A DNA stretch of 64,000 nucleotides. Origin: Polaribacter sargassicola (GTDB lineage Bacteria; Bacteroidota; Bacteroidia; Flavobacteriales; Flavobacteriaceae). This document shows, in pieces, positions 17,841 through 26,782 of the stretch. The position numbers were made by a program, and so were the translations under genes. The notes beneath the pieces are model-generated. The model made no database searches, was not told where the DNA came from, and saw only the letters and a program-made list of their open reading frames with translations. Every line of letters starts with the position of its first letter. Positions within the stretch are counted from its first letter, which is position 1. Where the stretch lies: positions 310,001 through 374,000 of the forward strand of contig NZ_JAHDAU010000003.1 of assembly GCF_021991835.1 (NCBI RefSeq). Direction: 5' to 3'.

Positions 17841-17870
17841 AAAAAACCGCCCTATATAGGGTGGTTTTTT
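17841..17870 (+). terminator. Rho-independent terminator of the SusC/SusD operon
   Basis: AAAAAACCGCCCTA pairs with TAGGGTGGTTTTTT around a short centre, with one G-T wobble in the stem. It starts 14 bases after the SusD stop codon. Confidence 0.85.
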
Positions 17871-18035
17871 TATAGTAATATTTCCAACTAAATCTAATTG
17901 AATAAAATTTTTAAATTACTACAATAATACCACAATAAGTAAATCTATAACTTTGTCTTTAGCTTTAAAAGAAAGAGCTAATATGTTTTACTACATTGAA
18001 ATTTAATACTTTTATCTCCGATAATTTACTGAAAT

Positions 18036-18069
18036 AAAAAAGCCAAATCATTGTTGATTTGGCTTTTTT
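18036..18069 (-). terminator. Rho-independent terminator of the secreted metalloprotease gene
   Basis: A perfect 15-base-pair stem, AAAAAAGCCAAATCA with TGATTTGGCTTTTTT, has a TTGT loop. It lies just past the stop of the minus-strand protease gene. A and T runs on both sides could let it work in both directions. Confidence 0.85.
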
Positions 18070-18092
18070 ATTTTATCTGTAAGTTTCTTAAG

Positions 18093-21000
18093 CTATCTTA
18101 TAATTAATTTTTTAACAACTTGTTTCTCTCCATTTATCACTTTTAACATATACAAACCTGCAGATGCTTTATTAAAAGAAATTCTTTCAGAAAAATCTGT
18201 TAGTGTATTATAATAATTTTTCTCATCTATCAACCTACCATTAACATCAAATAATTGTACAGAAACCTCATCTGCATTTACAGCTTTTAAACTTAAAGTA
18301 AATTCTCCTTCTGTTGGGTTTGGATATAAATTGAATCCATCAAAACCATAATCATCAACAGAAGCGGTATTATCTATAACAATAGTATAATCTTCTGTTT
18401 CACCCCATTCCGAAACATGGTCTACATCGCAAGCACCTCCACCAGGTACATAACTATTATCGTAATATTCTATAAATACTCTCATTCTAGTTTCTCCAAA
18501 TCTTGCATCTTCTGGTATTGCAATATCTAATGTTGCTGTTGCAATATCTGTATCAAATTCACCTAAATCATACATTTCTGTATCATTATCAAAAACATAA
18601 TCCTGATTCCAGTCTATAAACACAAAACATTGATCTCTATAACCCCCTGTATCAAAAGTTACACTAATTTGATGTATATCTCCTCTTTTTACATTTGTAC
18701 TAATTGATGTAAAATCTTCATAACCATTAATGGTATTATTTCCTGAATCATTATTTATATCATTAAAAGTTACGTTTGTTATATGCTCGGTTCCTCCTAA
18801 CTCGTCTGTAAAAGTTGACAAACAATAAGAAGGTGTTAATGTGCTAAAATTATAAACCTCAGAAAAGCTACCTTCTCCACAATCATTTTTTGGTTTTACT
18901 CTCCAATAATAAACAGTATCACCCAATAAGCTGGTTAAAGAATAACTATTAGTTGTTACATTTCCGCTAGAAATTATAGAAGAAAAATTACTATCTGTAG
19001 CAACCTGAACATCATAACTTAAAACATTAGAATCTTCTAACCAGTTTAATTCTGTATTAATATCTACTTCTATTGAATTATTTTCTGGTGATGATAAACT
19101 TACTGTATTAAAGTTAGATGTTGTTACATTTAACTCTACATCTATATTCTGATTTAAACTACTAGAACTACCCAATACATTAATAGTGTAAATTTGAGGT
19201 GTTACTGCATTTAAACCAGAAATTTGCATTGTTACATTACCATCTGAATTTATTGTTGACGGACTAAATGTAACATCTGCTCCTGCAGGTTGACCTGTTG
19301 CTGATAAAACTACATTTTCTGTAAAACCATTTATAAAATCAAAATTTAAATTATAACTTAAAGTTTCATTTTCCGTATTACAAGTAATTTGAGAACCTGT
19401 TGTATTTTCCATTATAAAAGTTGGCTCTGTAGAGTTAATTGTAAAATTTGTGCTACTTACATTATAAAAAATATTGTCCGCAGCCTCTATCATTATTCTT
19501 GCAGAAGATGTTGCATTATTAGGTATTACAATTTCTTCTGTACCATCGTTTGGTGTATTAGACTTAATTGTAATAGGAAACGTTAAACCTCCGTCTATTG
19601 ATAATTTAATATTTACTGTAGCACAATTAATAGGAGCAATATCTGTAGACCCCTTAACCCAGTTTATTGTTTGTACAGAACCTACATCCCAAGTAACTGC
19701 AGAACTCGGAGTTGAAACAGTAAAAGGAATAGCATCTGTTACAGAAACAATCATATCATCTCTTGCTGTACTTCCTCCTCCAGCATTATTATCTCTCACT
19801 AAAAAAGAAAAACTTAAATCTCTCTCTACAGAAGGTAAAACCTCCCAAGTAGAAGATATATTACCTGCGATAACAGTTGCTAAATCTGGCATATATCGTT
19901 CTGGTGATGTTTTTGATGGCAAAGATCTAAACATAGGACCTACCGAATTTGTACTTTCTGGAGGCATTGCTCCAACTTCGTTATCTAATTGCTCCCAATT
20001 ATAAGTTAAACTAGATAACCCGTCTACATCTGTTGCTATACCTGATAACTTAAATGGTGTAGACTTAGGTATAATATAATCAGAACCCGCATTAGCAACC
20101 GGAGCTGTATTATTTGTATCTGTTAAAACAGCACAGCTACCAGAAGACTCAATAACACTCCAAATTTGAGCAATACTTACTGCGTGAAAATAATCATCGC
20201 TATTTCCATCTAAATTTCCTTCTTCAACATTTGGAGAACAAATACCTGCATATCCCATAATGGTAGATCCACTACCTGGCTCTACAGCCGTAGAACTTGT
20301 TCTGTTACAATCATTATTTTGGGTATGTGTTGCACCAAATTGATGCCCTAATTCATGCGCTACTAAATCTATATCATAAGGATCTCCGACAGGAGAACCC
20401 AAACCGGTTACCCCTCTTGCTTTTTGGCCAGTAACACAAACAACACCTAAACCTGCTAAACCAGATAACTGACCACCAGAAGTACTAAATACATGGCCAA
20501 CATCATAATTTGCATCTCCTATCTGAGCATCGCAAATTGTTTGAACCTGATTTATTAAAGTATTTGGGTCTGCATCAGACATTCCATCTAAATCTGCATC
20601 TAAAAAAATAATTTTATCATTATCATCTACAATAACCAATTTTATAGCTAAATCTTTTTCAAAAACACCATTAATTCTTGTAATAGATGTATTCATTGCA
20701 GATAAAATAGCTTCTTTTTTTACAGAATCAGAAGCATCATCATCTATATTTTGTTGTTCTTCACCTAAATGAAAATCTGCATATTCTCCTGTACAAGCTA
20801 ATGCCAATCTGTATGTTCTTAACTTTCCATCATCTGCGTTATTTGTAAAATCAGAAATAGTAACCTCTTTTTCTACTGAAGATTCTATCTCACATTTAAA
20901 ATCATCATCAACCTTACTTAAACTGCTTTTTTGATAAACTATCAAGTCTTGATTATCCTTAGAATAAGGGTCCATATATAATGTTCCTTTATTACCTGAA

Positions 21001-21410
21001 AAAACAACCGCATGAAAACCATCTGTACCTATACTAATTTTAGCTATTGCCGTTGGATCATCTATTCCTTGGGCAGAATACGATTTAATATTAGGAAATT
21101 TAGCCTGCAAACCTTCTTCAAAATTAGAGGTTTCTTTTACATTAAATTTAGATAAAGTTCCGTCTGCATTTGGTAATTCTATTATTTGATTCTGACTTTT
21201 AGATTGTTGTTTTAAATTCTTTGAAAATGAATTTACATCTAAAGACAAAATTTGATAATCTGATGGAAAATGCTTTTTTTGATAAATATCTTTCTTTTGA
21301 AAATGATAATTTGCTTTATCAACTTTATTCCATATTTGTTGAGACATAAGACTATTAACACTAAAAAAAAGAGTAATTATTAATAGAAAAAAGGGTGATT
21401 TATTTCTCAT
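18093..21410 (-). CDS. Secreted reprolysin-like zinc metalloprotease with GEVED and T9SS sorting domains
   Basis: A 1105-residue exported protein. Signal peptide (1-24) and a propeptide-like region (25-190) precede an M12B-type catalytic domain (about 195-430). The zinc site is HELGHQFGATH (H352, H356, H362; catalytic E353), with a Met-turn STIMGYAG (M385). Ig-like or PKD-like segments follow (NTAPVANAGSDYIIPKSTP), then a fibronectin-III-like stretch with VYYWRVKPKNDCGEGSFSEV. A GEVED domain ends in GETEDYTIVI. A T9SS sorting domain closes the chain (FNLYPNPTEGEFTLSL, ASAGLYMLKVINGEKQVVKKLI). It should be exported through the outer membrane by T9SS to digest external protein. It is monocistronic, with a candidate promoter at 21443-21450 and a strong terminator. 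Confidence 0.93.
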   Translation of the reverse strand: MRNKSPFFLLIITLFFSVNSLMSQQIWNKVDKANYHFQKKDIYQKKHFPSDYQILSLDVNSFSKNLKQQSKSQNQIIELPNADGTLSKFNVKETSNFEEGLQAKFPNIKSYSAQGIDDPTAIAKISIGTDGFHAVVFSGNKGTLYMDPYSKDNQDLIVYQKSSLSKVDDDFKCEIESSVEKEVTISDFTNNADDGKLRTYRLALACTGEYADFHLGEEQQNIDDDASDSVKKEAILSAMNTSITRINGVFEKDLAIKLVIVDDNDKIIFLDADLDGMSDADPNTLINQVQTICDAQIGDANYDVGHVFSTSGGQLSGLAGLGVVCVTGQKARGVTGLGSPVGDPYDIDLVAHELGHQFGATHTQNNDCNRTSSTAVEPGSGSTIMGYAGICSPNVEEGNLDGNSDDYFHAVSIAQIWSVIESSGSCAVLTDTNNTAPVANAGSDYIIPKSTPFKLSGIATDVDGLSSLTYNWEQLDNEVGAMPPESTNSVGPMFRSLPSKTSPERYMPDLATVIAGNISSTWEVLPSVERDLSFSFLVRDNNAGGGSTARDDMIVSVTDAIPFTVSTPSSAVTWDVGSVQTINWVKGSTDIAPINCATVNIKLSIDGGLTFPITIKSNTPNDGTEEIVIPNNATSSARIMIEAADNIFYNVSSTNFTINSTEPTFIMENTTGSQITCNTENETLSYNLNFDFINGFTENVVLSATGQPAGADVTFSPSTINSDGNVTMQISGLNAVTPQIYTINVLGSSSSLNQNIDVELNVTTSNFNTVSLSSPENNSIEVDINTELNWLEDSNVLSYDVQVATDSNFSSIISSGNVTTNSYSLTSLLGDTVYYWRVKPKNDCGEGSFSEVYNFSTLTPSYCLSTFTDELGGTEHITNVTFNDINNDSGNNTINGYEDFTSISTNVKRGDIHQISVTFDTGGYRDQCFVFIDWNQDYVFDNDTEMYDLGEFDTDIATATLDIAIPEDARFGETRMRVFIEYYDNSYVPGGGACDVDHVSEWGETEDYTIVIDNTASVDDYGFDGFNLYPNPTEGEFTLSLKAVNADEVSVQLFDVNGRLIDEKNYYNTLTDFSERISFNKASAGLYMLKVINGEKQVVKKLIIR

Positions 21411-21442
21411 AAAATGATATTAAAAATATAAATATGTGGTCT

Positions 21443-21450
21443 CAAATATA
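21443..21450 (-). promoter_or_regulatory. -7 element of the metalloprotease gene
   Basis: On the minus strand it reads TATATTTG, a perfect TAnnTTTG, 33 bases upstream of the ATG at 21410. It lies back-to-back with the lipB -7 element, only 10 bases away. Confidence 0.45.
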
Positions 21451-21460
21451 ACGATTTATT

Positions 21461-21468
21461 TACCTTTG
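21461..21468 (+). promoter_or_regulatory. -7 element of lipB
   Basis: TACCTTTG is a perfect TAnnTTTG, 12 bases before the lipB ATG at 21480. The transcript would have an extremely short leader or be almost leaderless. Confidence 0.5.
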
Positions 21469-21479
21469 CAATTGATATT

Positions 21480-22187
21480 ATGAACAGAAAAATACTACTT
21501 TCAGATTTAGGAAATAAAGACTACAAAGAAACTTGGGATTTTCAGTCTGATTTACTGCAAAAAATTGTTGATGTAAAAATTAACAATAGAAGAAATAATT
21601 TACAACAACCTACTAACAATCATTTTTTATTTGTAGAGCATCCTCATGTGTATACTTTAGGAAAAAGTGGAGATTTAAACAACTTATTACTAAACGAAAA
21701 ACAGCTTGCAGAAAAAGGGGCTACTTTTTATAAAATAAATCGTGGTGGAGATATTACATACCACGGACCGGGACAAATTGTAGGTTATCCTATTTTGGAT
21801 TTAGAGAATTTTTTTACTGATATTCATAAATATCTACGTTTCTTAGAAGAAGCTATTATTTTAACTATTGCAGAATATGGTATAAAAGGTACAAGAAGCG
21901 AAGGCGAAACTGGTGTTTGGTTAGATATTGGCACTCCGTTTGCTCGTAAAATTTGCGCTATGGGAATCCGATCTTCTCGCTGGGTAACAATGCATGGTTT
22001 TGCTTTAAACGCAAATGCTAATTTGGGTTATTTTGATAATATTATTCCGTGTGGAATTAAAGGAAAAGCTGTTACTTCTATGGAAGCAGAATTGAACAAA
22101 AAAGTTGATTTAGAAGAGGTAAAACAAAAAATTTTGAAGCATTTTAAAACGCTGTTTGAAGTTGAAGAATTTATTGTGTCACTATAA
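21480..22187 (+). CDS. lipB: Octanoyl-[acyl carrier protein]:protein N-octanoyltransferase
   Basis: A 235-residue LipB enzyme that moves octanoyl groups from ACP to lipoyl domains, the first step of endogenous protein lipoylation in the cytoplasm. The family signatures are all present: FVEHPHVYTLGKSGDLNNLL, the RGGDITYHGPGQIVGYPILDL box, GVWLDIGTPFARKICAMGIRSSRWVTMHGFALN, and NIIPCGIKGKAVTSM. The last holds the catalytic Cys and Lys of the thioester intermediate. The length is normal. lipB is monocistronic and shares a compact divergent promoter with the secreted metalloprotease, which is probably unrelated in function. A shared terminator separates it from the nucleoid-associated protein gene. 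Confidence 0.96.
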   Translation: MNRKILLSDLGNKDYKETWDFQSDLLQKIVDVKINNRRNNLQQPTNNHFLFVEHPHVYTLGKSGDLNNLLLNEKQLAEKGATFYKINRGGDITYHGPGQIVGYPILDLENFFTDIHKYLRFLEEAIILTIAEYGIKGTRSEGETGVWLDIGTPFARKICAMGIRSSRWVTMHGFALNANANLGYFDNIIPCGIKGKAVTSMEAELNKKVDLEEVKQKILKHFKTLFEVEEFIVSL

Positions 22188-22217
22188 AAAAAATCCTGCT
22201 TTTGCAGGATTTTTTTT
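22186..22217. terminator. Bidirectional terminator between lipB and the nucleoid protein gene
   Basis: AAAAAAAATCCTGC pairs with GCAGGATTTTTTTT around a TTTT loop. A and T tracts on both sides allow use by both converging genes. Confidence 0.85.
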
Positions 22218-22226
22218 ATCTAAAAT

Positions 22227-23282
22227 TTATTTTTCTTCGTTAAAATATACTTTGTAATATTTCATTTTCTTTTCTTCATCATAACCTCTTTCTAAATATT
22301 CTGATGCTGCTTCTGGTGCATCTACATCTAATTTTATATTGATGTTGGTATCTAACTTAATTTCTGTTTTTAATTTGTTTTTTTCTTTCTTTAAAACAAC
22401 ACCAGAAACATCAAAATTATTTCTAACCAAAACATCGTTTAAATTTTCAAAATGTTTTTTGTATTCGTCAAATTGTTCTTTATGCTTATCATCTTCAAAA
22501 ACCTCATCTTTAAACGTAGCATAATCTACAGATTCGTTTTCCTTAAAATAATCTACGGTATTTGCTAAAAAATTACCTTGCTCATGCATACCTAATTCTG
22601 GCTTTATTACTTCTTCAGAAAACTCTTTACACATCTCTAAATAATTTTGTGTATGAGAGTTATAATCATCTGCTAGCTTAACAGATAAAAAGTTTTTACT
22701 CCAATATTGTGCATCGTAATTATTATTATCTACAGAAAAAACAACGGTTCCTTCTTCATCAGAAGTGTTTAAAATTAAGCAACCTTTATCTAATCTTTTT
22801 GTTGAAATTCCTTTTTGAACTACAACATCAAAACTCTCATTGTCATCTAAATAAGTTTGAAAAAAGTCTACTTTATTTTCAATTTTAAAAATACCTACGG
22901 CTTCTGTTAATACATCTTTATATTCTATACCTTCTATAAAAACAACTAGCACATCGCCAGTTTTTATTTGTGCAGAATTAGATTGTTCAAACAAATGGTT
23001 TACAATGCTTTTAGAATATTCTACAAAACTTTCTTCTTCTTTAAAAATTTCTGATGTAAACTTATTTAATTCGTTTAAACGAATATCTTCATGATTTGTA
23101 AAACGGTAACTTTGTGTTAAAGAACCAAAAGGTTTTAATAAAAACCCTTTCATTAAATCGTAACTTTCTTGATCAAAACGAATTAAATCTTCAGAAAAAA
23201 CATTTTGCCCGCTGTTAAATTTATTGGCTACTTTATGTAAAATACATTTGGTTATTTCTGCTCTAGTTTTTTTAATCATCAT
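22227..23282 (-). CDS. 37-kDa nucleoid-associated protein (NdpA/YejK family)
   Basis: A 351-residue cytoplasmic protein with the NA37 pattern: an N-terminal CILHKVANKFNSGQNVFSEDLIRF, and VNHLFEQSNSAQIKTGDVLVVFIEGIEYKD in the first half. GISTKRLDKGCLILNTSDEEGTVV, AQYWSKNFLSVKLADDYNSHTQNYLEMCKEF and a C-terminal NINIKLDVDAPEAASEYLERGYDEEKKMKYYKVYF segment follow. The E. coli member associates with the nucleoid; the precise function in Bacteroidetes is unknown. Met1 and Met2 are both usable starts. It is monocistronic. The region upstream (23353-23440) carries a structured repeat rather than an obvious promoter. Confidence 0.85.
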   Translation of the reverse strand: MMIKKTRAEITKCILHKVANKFNSGQNVFSEDLIRFDQESYDLMKGFLLKPFGSLTQSYRFTNHEDIRLNELNKFTSEIFKEEESFVEYSKSIVNHLFEQSNSAQIKTGDVLVVFIEGIEYKDVLTEAVGIFKIENKVDFFQTYLDDNESFDVVVQKGISTKRLDKGCLILNTSDEEGTVVFSVDNNNYDAQYWSKNFLSVKLADDYNSHTQNYLEMCKEFSEEVIKPELGMHEQGNFLANTVDYFKENESVDYATFKDEVFEDDKHKEQFDEYKKHFENLNDVLVRNNFDVSGVVLKKEKNKLKTEIKLDTNINIKLDVDAPEAASEYLERGYDEEKKMKYYKVYFNEEK

Positions 23283-23352
23283 TTTAAATTTTGGAGCGTA
23301 AAAATAGTTGAACTTTTTAAATAATTAGAAATTAATCTGTAAAGTTTATAAA

Positions 23353-23440
23353 CAAGCCTAGCCCTGATTGAACGGTTTGTTTGAGCTCTTTTTTGGCTTT
23401 TTAGACAAAAAAAGCGAGTAGTGAAAGCAGGAAATAGCTT
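23353..23440. repeat. REP-like intergenic repeat, copy 1
   Basis: An 88-base element between two minus-strand genes. It shares with 37503-37600 a nearly identical core, GGTTTGTTTGAGCTCTTTTT, then AAAAAAGCGAGTA followed by GAAAGC. The outer parts (TAGCCCTG and GCAGGAAATAGC) and the T- and A-runs can pair, giving a long imperfect hairpin. It has no coding potential. The type resembles the dispersed intergenic repeats I recall in flavobacterial genomes. Confidence 0.7.
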
Positions 23441-23449
23441 CTAAAAAAA

Positions 23450-24049
23450 TTACAAATCTAATTTTATTTGTTCTGGTAATAGTTTAAATGTTTTTCTGTG
23501 ATAATCTGTTGCACCAAATTCTCTAATAGCATTTCTGTGCTCTTTGGTTGGATAACCTTTATTTTTTTGCCAATTATACATAGGAAATTCTTGATGAATT
23601 TTTGCCATATATTCATCTCTATATGTTTTTGCCAATACAGAAGCTGCGGCAATACTTAGGTATTTTGCATCGCCTTTTACAATGGTTTTGTGCGGAATTT
23701 CTTTATAATTTTTAAATTTATTTCCGTCTACAATAATAAATTCTGGCTCTAATTTTAGCATTTCTATAGATCTGTGCATACCTGTTATAGATGCTTGCAA
23801 AACATTAATTTTATCTATTTCTTCTTGCCAAACAAACGAAACTCCAAAAGCAAGAGCATTTTGCTCTATAAAAGGGCGCAATAAATCTCTTTTTTTTTCT
23901 GATAATTGTTTAGAATCGTTTAAAAACGGATGGGTAAAATCTTTGGGTAAAATTACTGCCGCAGCTACTACCGGACCAGATAAACAGCCTCTGCCCGCTT
24001 CATCTGTACCTGCCTCTAAAGTAAAACCACTAAAATTGGATGCTAACAT
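23450..24049 (-). CDS. rnhB: Ribonuclease HII
   Basis: A 199-residue enzyme removing RNA from RNA-DNA hybrids and single ribonucleotides from DNA. The defining [21 protein letters not shown] lies at 14-34, with catalytic D16 and E17; further acidic residues are in IIVDGNKF and in [36 protein letters not shown] near the C-terminus is the family's substrate-contact region. The length is standard. It is divergent from the porin gene, with 104 bases between. The first Met gives a natural start, and no better upstream codon fits the family N-terminus. Confidence 0.95.
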   Translation of the reverse strand: MLASNFSGFTLEAGTDEAGRGCLSGPVVAAAVILPKDFTHPFLNDSKQLSEKKRDLLRPFIEQNALAFGVSFVWQEEIDKINVLQASITGMHRSIEMLKLEPEFIIVDGNKFKNYKEIPHKTIVKGDAKYLSIAAASVLAKTYRDEYMAKIHQEFPMYNWQKNKGYPTKEHRNAIREFGATDYHRKTFKLLPEQIKLDL

Positions 24050-24130
24050 ATTGCAAAGAAATGAAATCTTTTTAATTTTAATTAACAGATATCCTCATAA
24101 TTATTCACAACAATTTCCGTTTAATTATTT

Positions 24131-24138
24131 TACATTTG
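24131..24138 (+). promoter_or_regulatory. -7 element of the porin gene
   Basis: TACATTTG is a perfect TAnnTTTG, 15 bases before the ATG at 24154. No convincing -33 TTG is visible. Confidence 0.45.
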
Positions 24139-24153
24139 CGATTGTTATAGTTT

Positions 24154-26109
24154 ATGATGAATACATTAAAATTTTTTCTTTTTTTATCTCTTATATTAAG
24201 TTTTAATACTGCTTTTTCTCAAAGAGAACTTAACAGTGGGATAATGAATGTAAATGCTACTGCTAACGACTCTATTAATTCTGGAGAAAAAAAGATTATT
24301 TTATCTGGGAAAACAAAATATACAGATTACAAAATTTTTTCTCACCAAGGAGACACCACTTATATTGATACTACTTTATCTATAAAAAAAGATTATAAGT
24401 TTAATTATTTAAGAACTGATAATTTTGAACTTTTAGATTTTCATAACCAAGGACAAACCTTTACTAATTTAGGGTATGATTTTAGCAATGTAAAACTTTT
24501 TCCGGATATTGGTTTTACAGCAAAACAATTTAGTTATTTAGATATTGATGAAATAAAATATTACGAAGTACCAACACCTACTACAGAAATAACTTACAGA
24601 ACAGGTTTACAACAAGGGCAAGTTGTTGATGCAATTTTTACCGTAAATTTTTCTAAAAGATTAAACGTAGCAATGTCTTACAAAGGTTTACGTTCTTTAG
24701 GTGCTTACAGAAGATCTTTATCTAGTAATGGTAATTTTAGAAGTAGTTTCCATTATATAACCAAAGAAGGACAATATCAAATTCGAGGACATTTTACTTC
24801 TCAAGACTTTTTTAATCAAGAAAGCGGTGGTTTACCTGATACAGAAATAGAAAAGTTTGAAAGTAATGACCCTGATTACACAACAAGATCTTATTTAGAT
24901 GTTAATTTAGATGATGCAGAAAATCAATTTGATTCTGGTAGAATGTACATAGAACATAGTTACAAACTAGTTGCTAGTAAAGATACTATTAACAAAAAAG
25001 ATTTTAGTAATTTAAAAATCGGGCATGTTTTAACGAATGAATCTAAGACTTATGAGTTTATACAAACAACAGAAACAACCGATATTTTTGGAGAAATAAA
25101 TGATGCTGATGCAAATGACAAAAAAGCAAAAAGCACTATTTTTAATAACGAATTTAATTTAGAATTTAACTCTAAATATGTTCTTGGTAAATTTAAAGCA
25201 AAAACAAATCTTACCAAATACACTTACGGCTACGATACTATTTTAAACAGTAACAGTACTATTGATAAAATTAAATTAAAAGGAGGTGCAATTTCTTTTG
25301 GTGCAGATTGGAATGCCAAAATTAAAAACTTTAAATTAAATGCAGATGTATCTATAACACCTGGTAATAGTAGATTATCTGGTAACTTTTTAAAAGGCGA
25401 AGCTGTATATGAAAAAGACAGTGTTTTAAGTGTTAAAGCCAGCTTATTACTAAGTTCTAAATCTCCTAATTTTAACACCTTATTACACCAAAGTGAATAT
25501 GATGATTACAATTGGCAAAACAACTTTAGTAATATAAATACTAGAGATTTAGGTTTTGTACTTTCTTCTAATTGGATAAATGCAACACTAAATTTTACCA
25601 ATATAGATAATTACACTTATTTTAGTGAAAACAACAAACCTCTTCAGTTTGATGGCCAAATTGTCTATTTAAAATTAAAAGCTAATAAAGAATTTAAATA
25701 TAAAAAGTTTGCTTTAGATAATACAGTAATGTATCAAAATGTAAGTAGCGGTAGTTCTGTTTTTAGAGTACCAGAAATCGTTTCAAGAAATACTTTCTAT
25801 TATCAAGACTATTGGTTTAAAGGAAAACCTATGTTAGTAAATATTGGTGCTACATTAAAATATTTTACAAAGTATAAAATGAATGCTTACAATCCTTTAT
25901 TAGCAGAATTTACTTTACAAAACACACAAGAAATTGGTTTTCCTTCTTTAGATGTTTTCTTTAATGCACAAGTAAGAAGAACGCGTTTATTTTTTAAGAT
26001 TGATAATGTAACTTCTAGCATTACTCCTAAAAATTATTATTCGGCACCAAATTATCCATATAGAGACTTTACGATTCGTTTTGGTTTAGTTTGGAACTGG
26101 TTTATATAG
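24154..26109 (+). CDS. Putative outer-membrane porin (Porin_10 family)
   Basis: A 651-residue exported protein with a signal peptide ending in NTAFSQ (about 23). The body is rich in alternating aromatic and polar beta-strands typical of an outer-membrane barrel. Family-like segments are FHNQGQTFTNLGYDFSNVKLFPDIGF, YYEVPTPTTEITYRTGLQQGQ, FTVNFSKRLNVAMSYKGLRSLGAYRRSLSS, and a final strand RDFTIRFGLVWNWFI ending in an aromatic residue. Porin_10 proteins are widespread in Bacteroidetes, usually single-copy, with unproven substrate. A second Met directly after the first (24157) could also start it. The small membrane protein gene begins 11 bases after the stop, suggesting co-transcription. Confidence 0.85.
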   Translation: MMNTLKFFLFLSLILSFNTAFSQRELNSGIMNVNATANDSINSGEKKIILSGKTKYTDYKIFSHQGDTTYIDTTLSIKKDYKFNYLRTDNFELLDFHNQGQTFTNLGYDFSNVKLFPDIGFTAKQFSYLDIDEIKYYEVPTPTTEITYRTGLQQGQVVDAIFTVNFSKRLNVAMSYKGLRSLGAYRRSLSSNGNFRSSFHYITKEGQYQIRGHFTSQDFFNQESGGLPDTEIEKFESNDPDYTTRSYLDVNLDDAENQFDSGRMYIEHSYKLVASKDTINKKDFSNLKIGHVLTNESKTYEFIQTTETTDIFGEINDADANDKKAKSTIFNNEFNLEFNSKYVLGKFKAKTNLTKYTYGYDTILNSNSTIDKIKLKGGAISFGADWNAKIKNFKLNADVSITPGNSRLSGNFLKGEAVYEKDSVLSVKASLLLSSKSPNFNTLLHQSEYDDYNWQNNFSNINTRDLGFVLSSNWINATLNFTNIDNYTYFSENNKPLQFDGQIVYLKLKANKEFKYKKFALDNTVMYQNVSSGSSVFRVPEIVSRNTFYYQDYWFKGKPMLVNIGATLKYFTKYKMNAYNPLLAEFTLQNTQEIGFPSLDVFFNAQVRRTRLFFKIDNVTSSITPKNYYSAPNYPYRDFTIRFGLVWNWFI

Positions 26110-26120
26110 ATAATCTAAAC

Positions 26121-26375
26121 ATGATAAACCTACTTAAAAAGAATTGGAAAATTTTCTTATTTGCTAGTTTAACTTTAGGATTAGCACCTTTTAATCCGCC
26201 ACATATTGTTGGTAAAATTAACTGGATTTTAGGTGGAAATGCTTTTTCTGCAGAAAACGGAATGAAAACTGATGATTGGTTTGATGTTTTTGTACACGGA
26301 AGTCCGTGGTTACTTTTATTAATTTCTATTGTTTTAAATCTTTTTGCATTAAAGACAAAAAACGGTCCAAAATAG
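26121..26375 (+). CDS. Small conserved membrane protein, two predicted TM helices
   Basis: 84 residues from the ATG at 26121. The TTG at 26091 overlaps the porin gene and gives no extra conserved sequence. Helices lie at about 8-24 (WKIFLFASLTLGLAPF) and 60-77 (WLLLLISIVLNLFAL). They flank PPHIVGKINWILGGNAF and the motif DDWFDVFVHGSPW, which I recognise from small flavobacterial proteins often labelled RND transporter, although 84 residues are far too few for an RND pump. The function is unknown. Its last 50 bases overlap the 3' end of the acetyltransferase gene on the other strand. Confidence 0.7.
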   Translation: MINLLKKNWKIFLFASLTLGLAPFNPPHIVGKINWILGGNAFSAENGMKTDDWFDVFVHGSPWLLLLISIVLNLFALKTKNGPK

Positions 26376-26778
26376 CACTACCAACTTTGCTTTTTTCTAG
26401 AAAACCTTGAGATTTATAAAAAGGAATTGCATTTGGGTCTGCAATTAATTCTATTGTTTTTACTTTAGTTTCTATTGCTTTTTCTACTGCGTGCGTTAAT
26501 AACTTTTTCCCTTTTCCTTTACCTATAAAAAGAGGCAAAACAAACAACATTTCTAATTTAATTAAATCATCTTTAGGGTTATTTAACACATAAAAACCAA
26601 CAGCCATTTTATCTGCCAAGATTTTGTATACGTTGCATGTTTGTATGGTTTTAGGTGTAACTGTTAAGTCTGATCGCCAACCTTCTATTAACTCACTAGA
26701 ATAACCCCAATAAGCTTTGCTTTTTAAAGCAATATCTGTAAGGTTTTCAGCATCAGAAATAACTGCTTTAACAATCAC
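26326..26778 (-). CDS. GNAT-family N-acetyltransferase
   Basis: A 150-residue acetyl-CoA-dependent acetyltransferase. The acetyl-CoA loop is visible as LFVLPLFIGKGKGKKLLTHAVEKA (the R/Q-x-x-G-x-G/A pattern as GKGKGK), followed by KTIELIADPNAIPFYKSQGFLEKSK, the usual motif B with N and Y. The acceptor cannot be deduced. The stop is 4 bases downstream of the nhaC reading direction's end, so the two minus-strand genes abut (nhaC stop at 26783, this start at 26778) and may be one transcript. The 3' end overlaps the small membrane protein gene by 50 bases tail-to-tail. Confidence 0.88.
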   Translation of the reverse strand: MIVKAVISDAENLTDIALKSKAYWGYSSELIEGWRSDLTVTPKTIQTCNVYKILADKMAVGFYVLNNPKDDLIKLEMLFVLPLFIGKGKGKKLLTHAVEKAIETKVKTIELIADPNAIPFYKSQGFLEKSKVGSAILDRFLSLMQKDLKQ

Positions 26779-26782
26779 TTTT

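Noticed and set aside
19389..20004. Two plus-strand reading frames antisense to the metalloprotease gene, rich in Cys or Ile
   Set aside because: They lie within a well-supported gene with clear domains and show no family motif; composition explains them.
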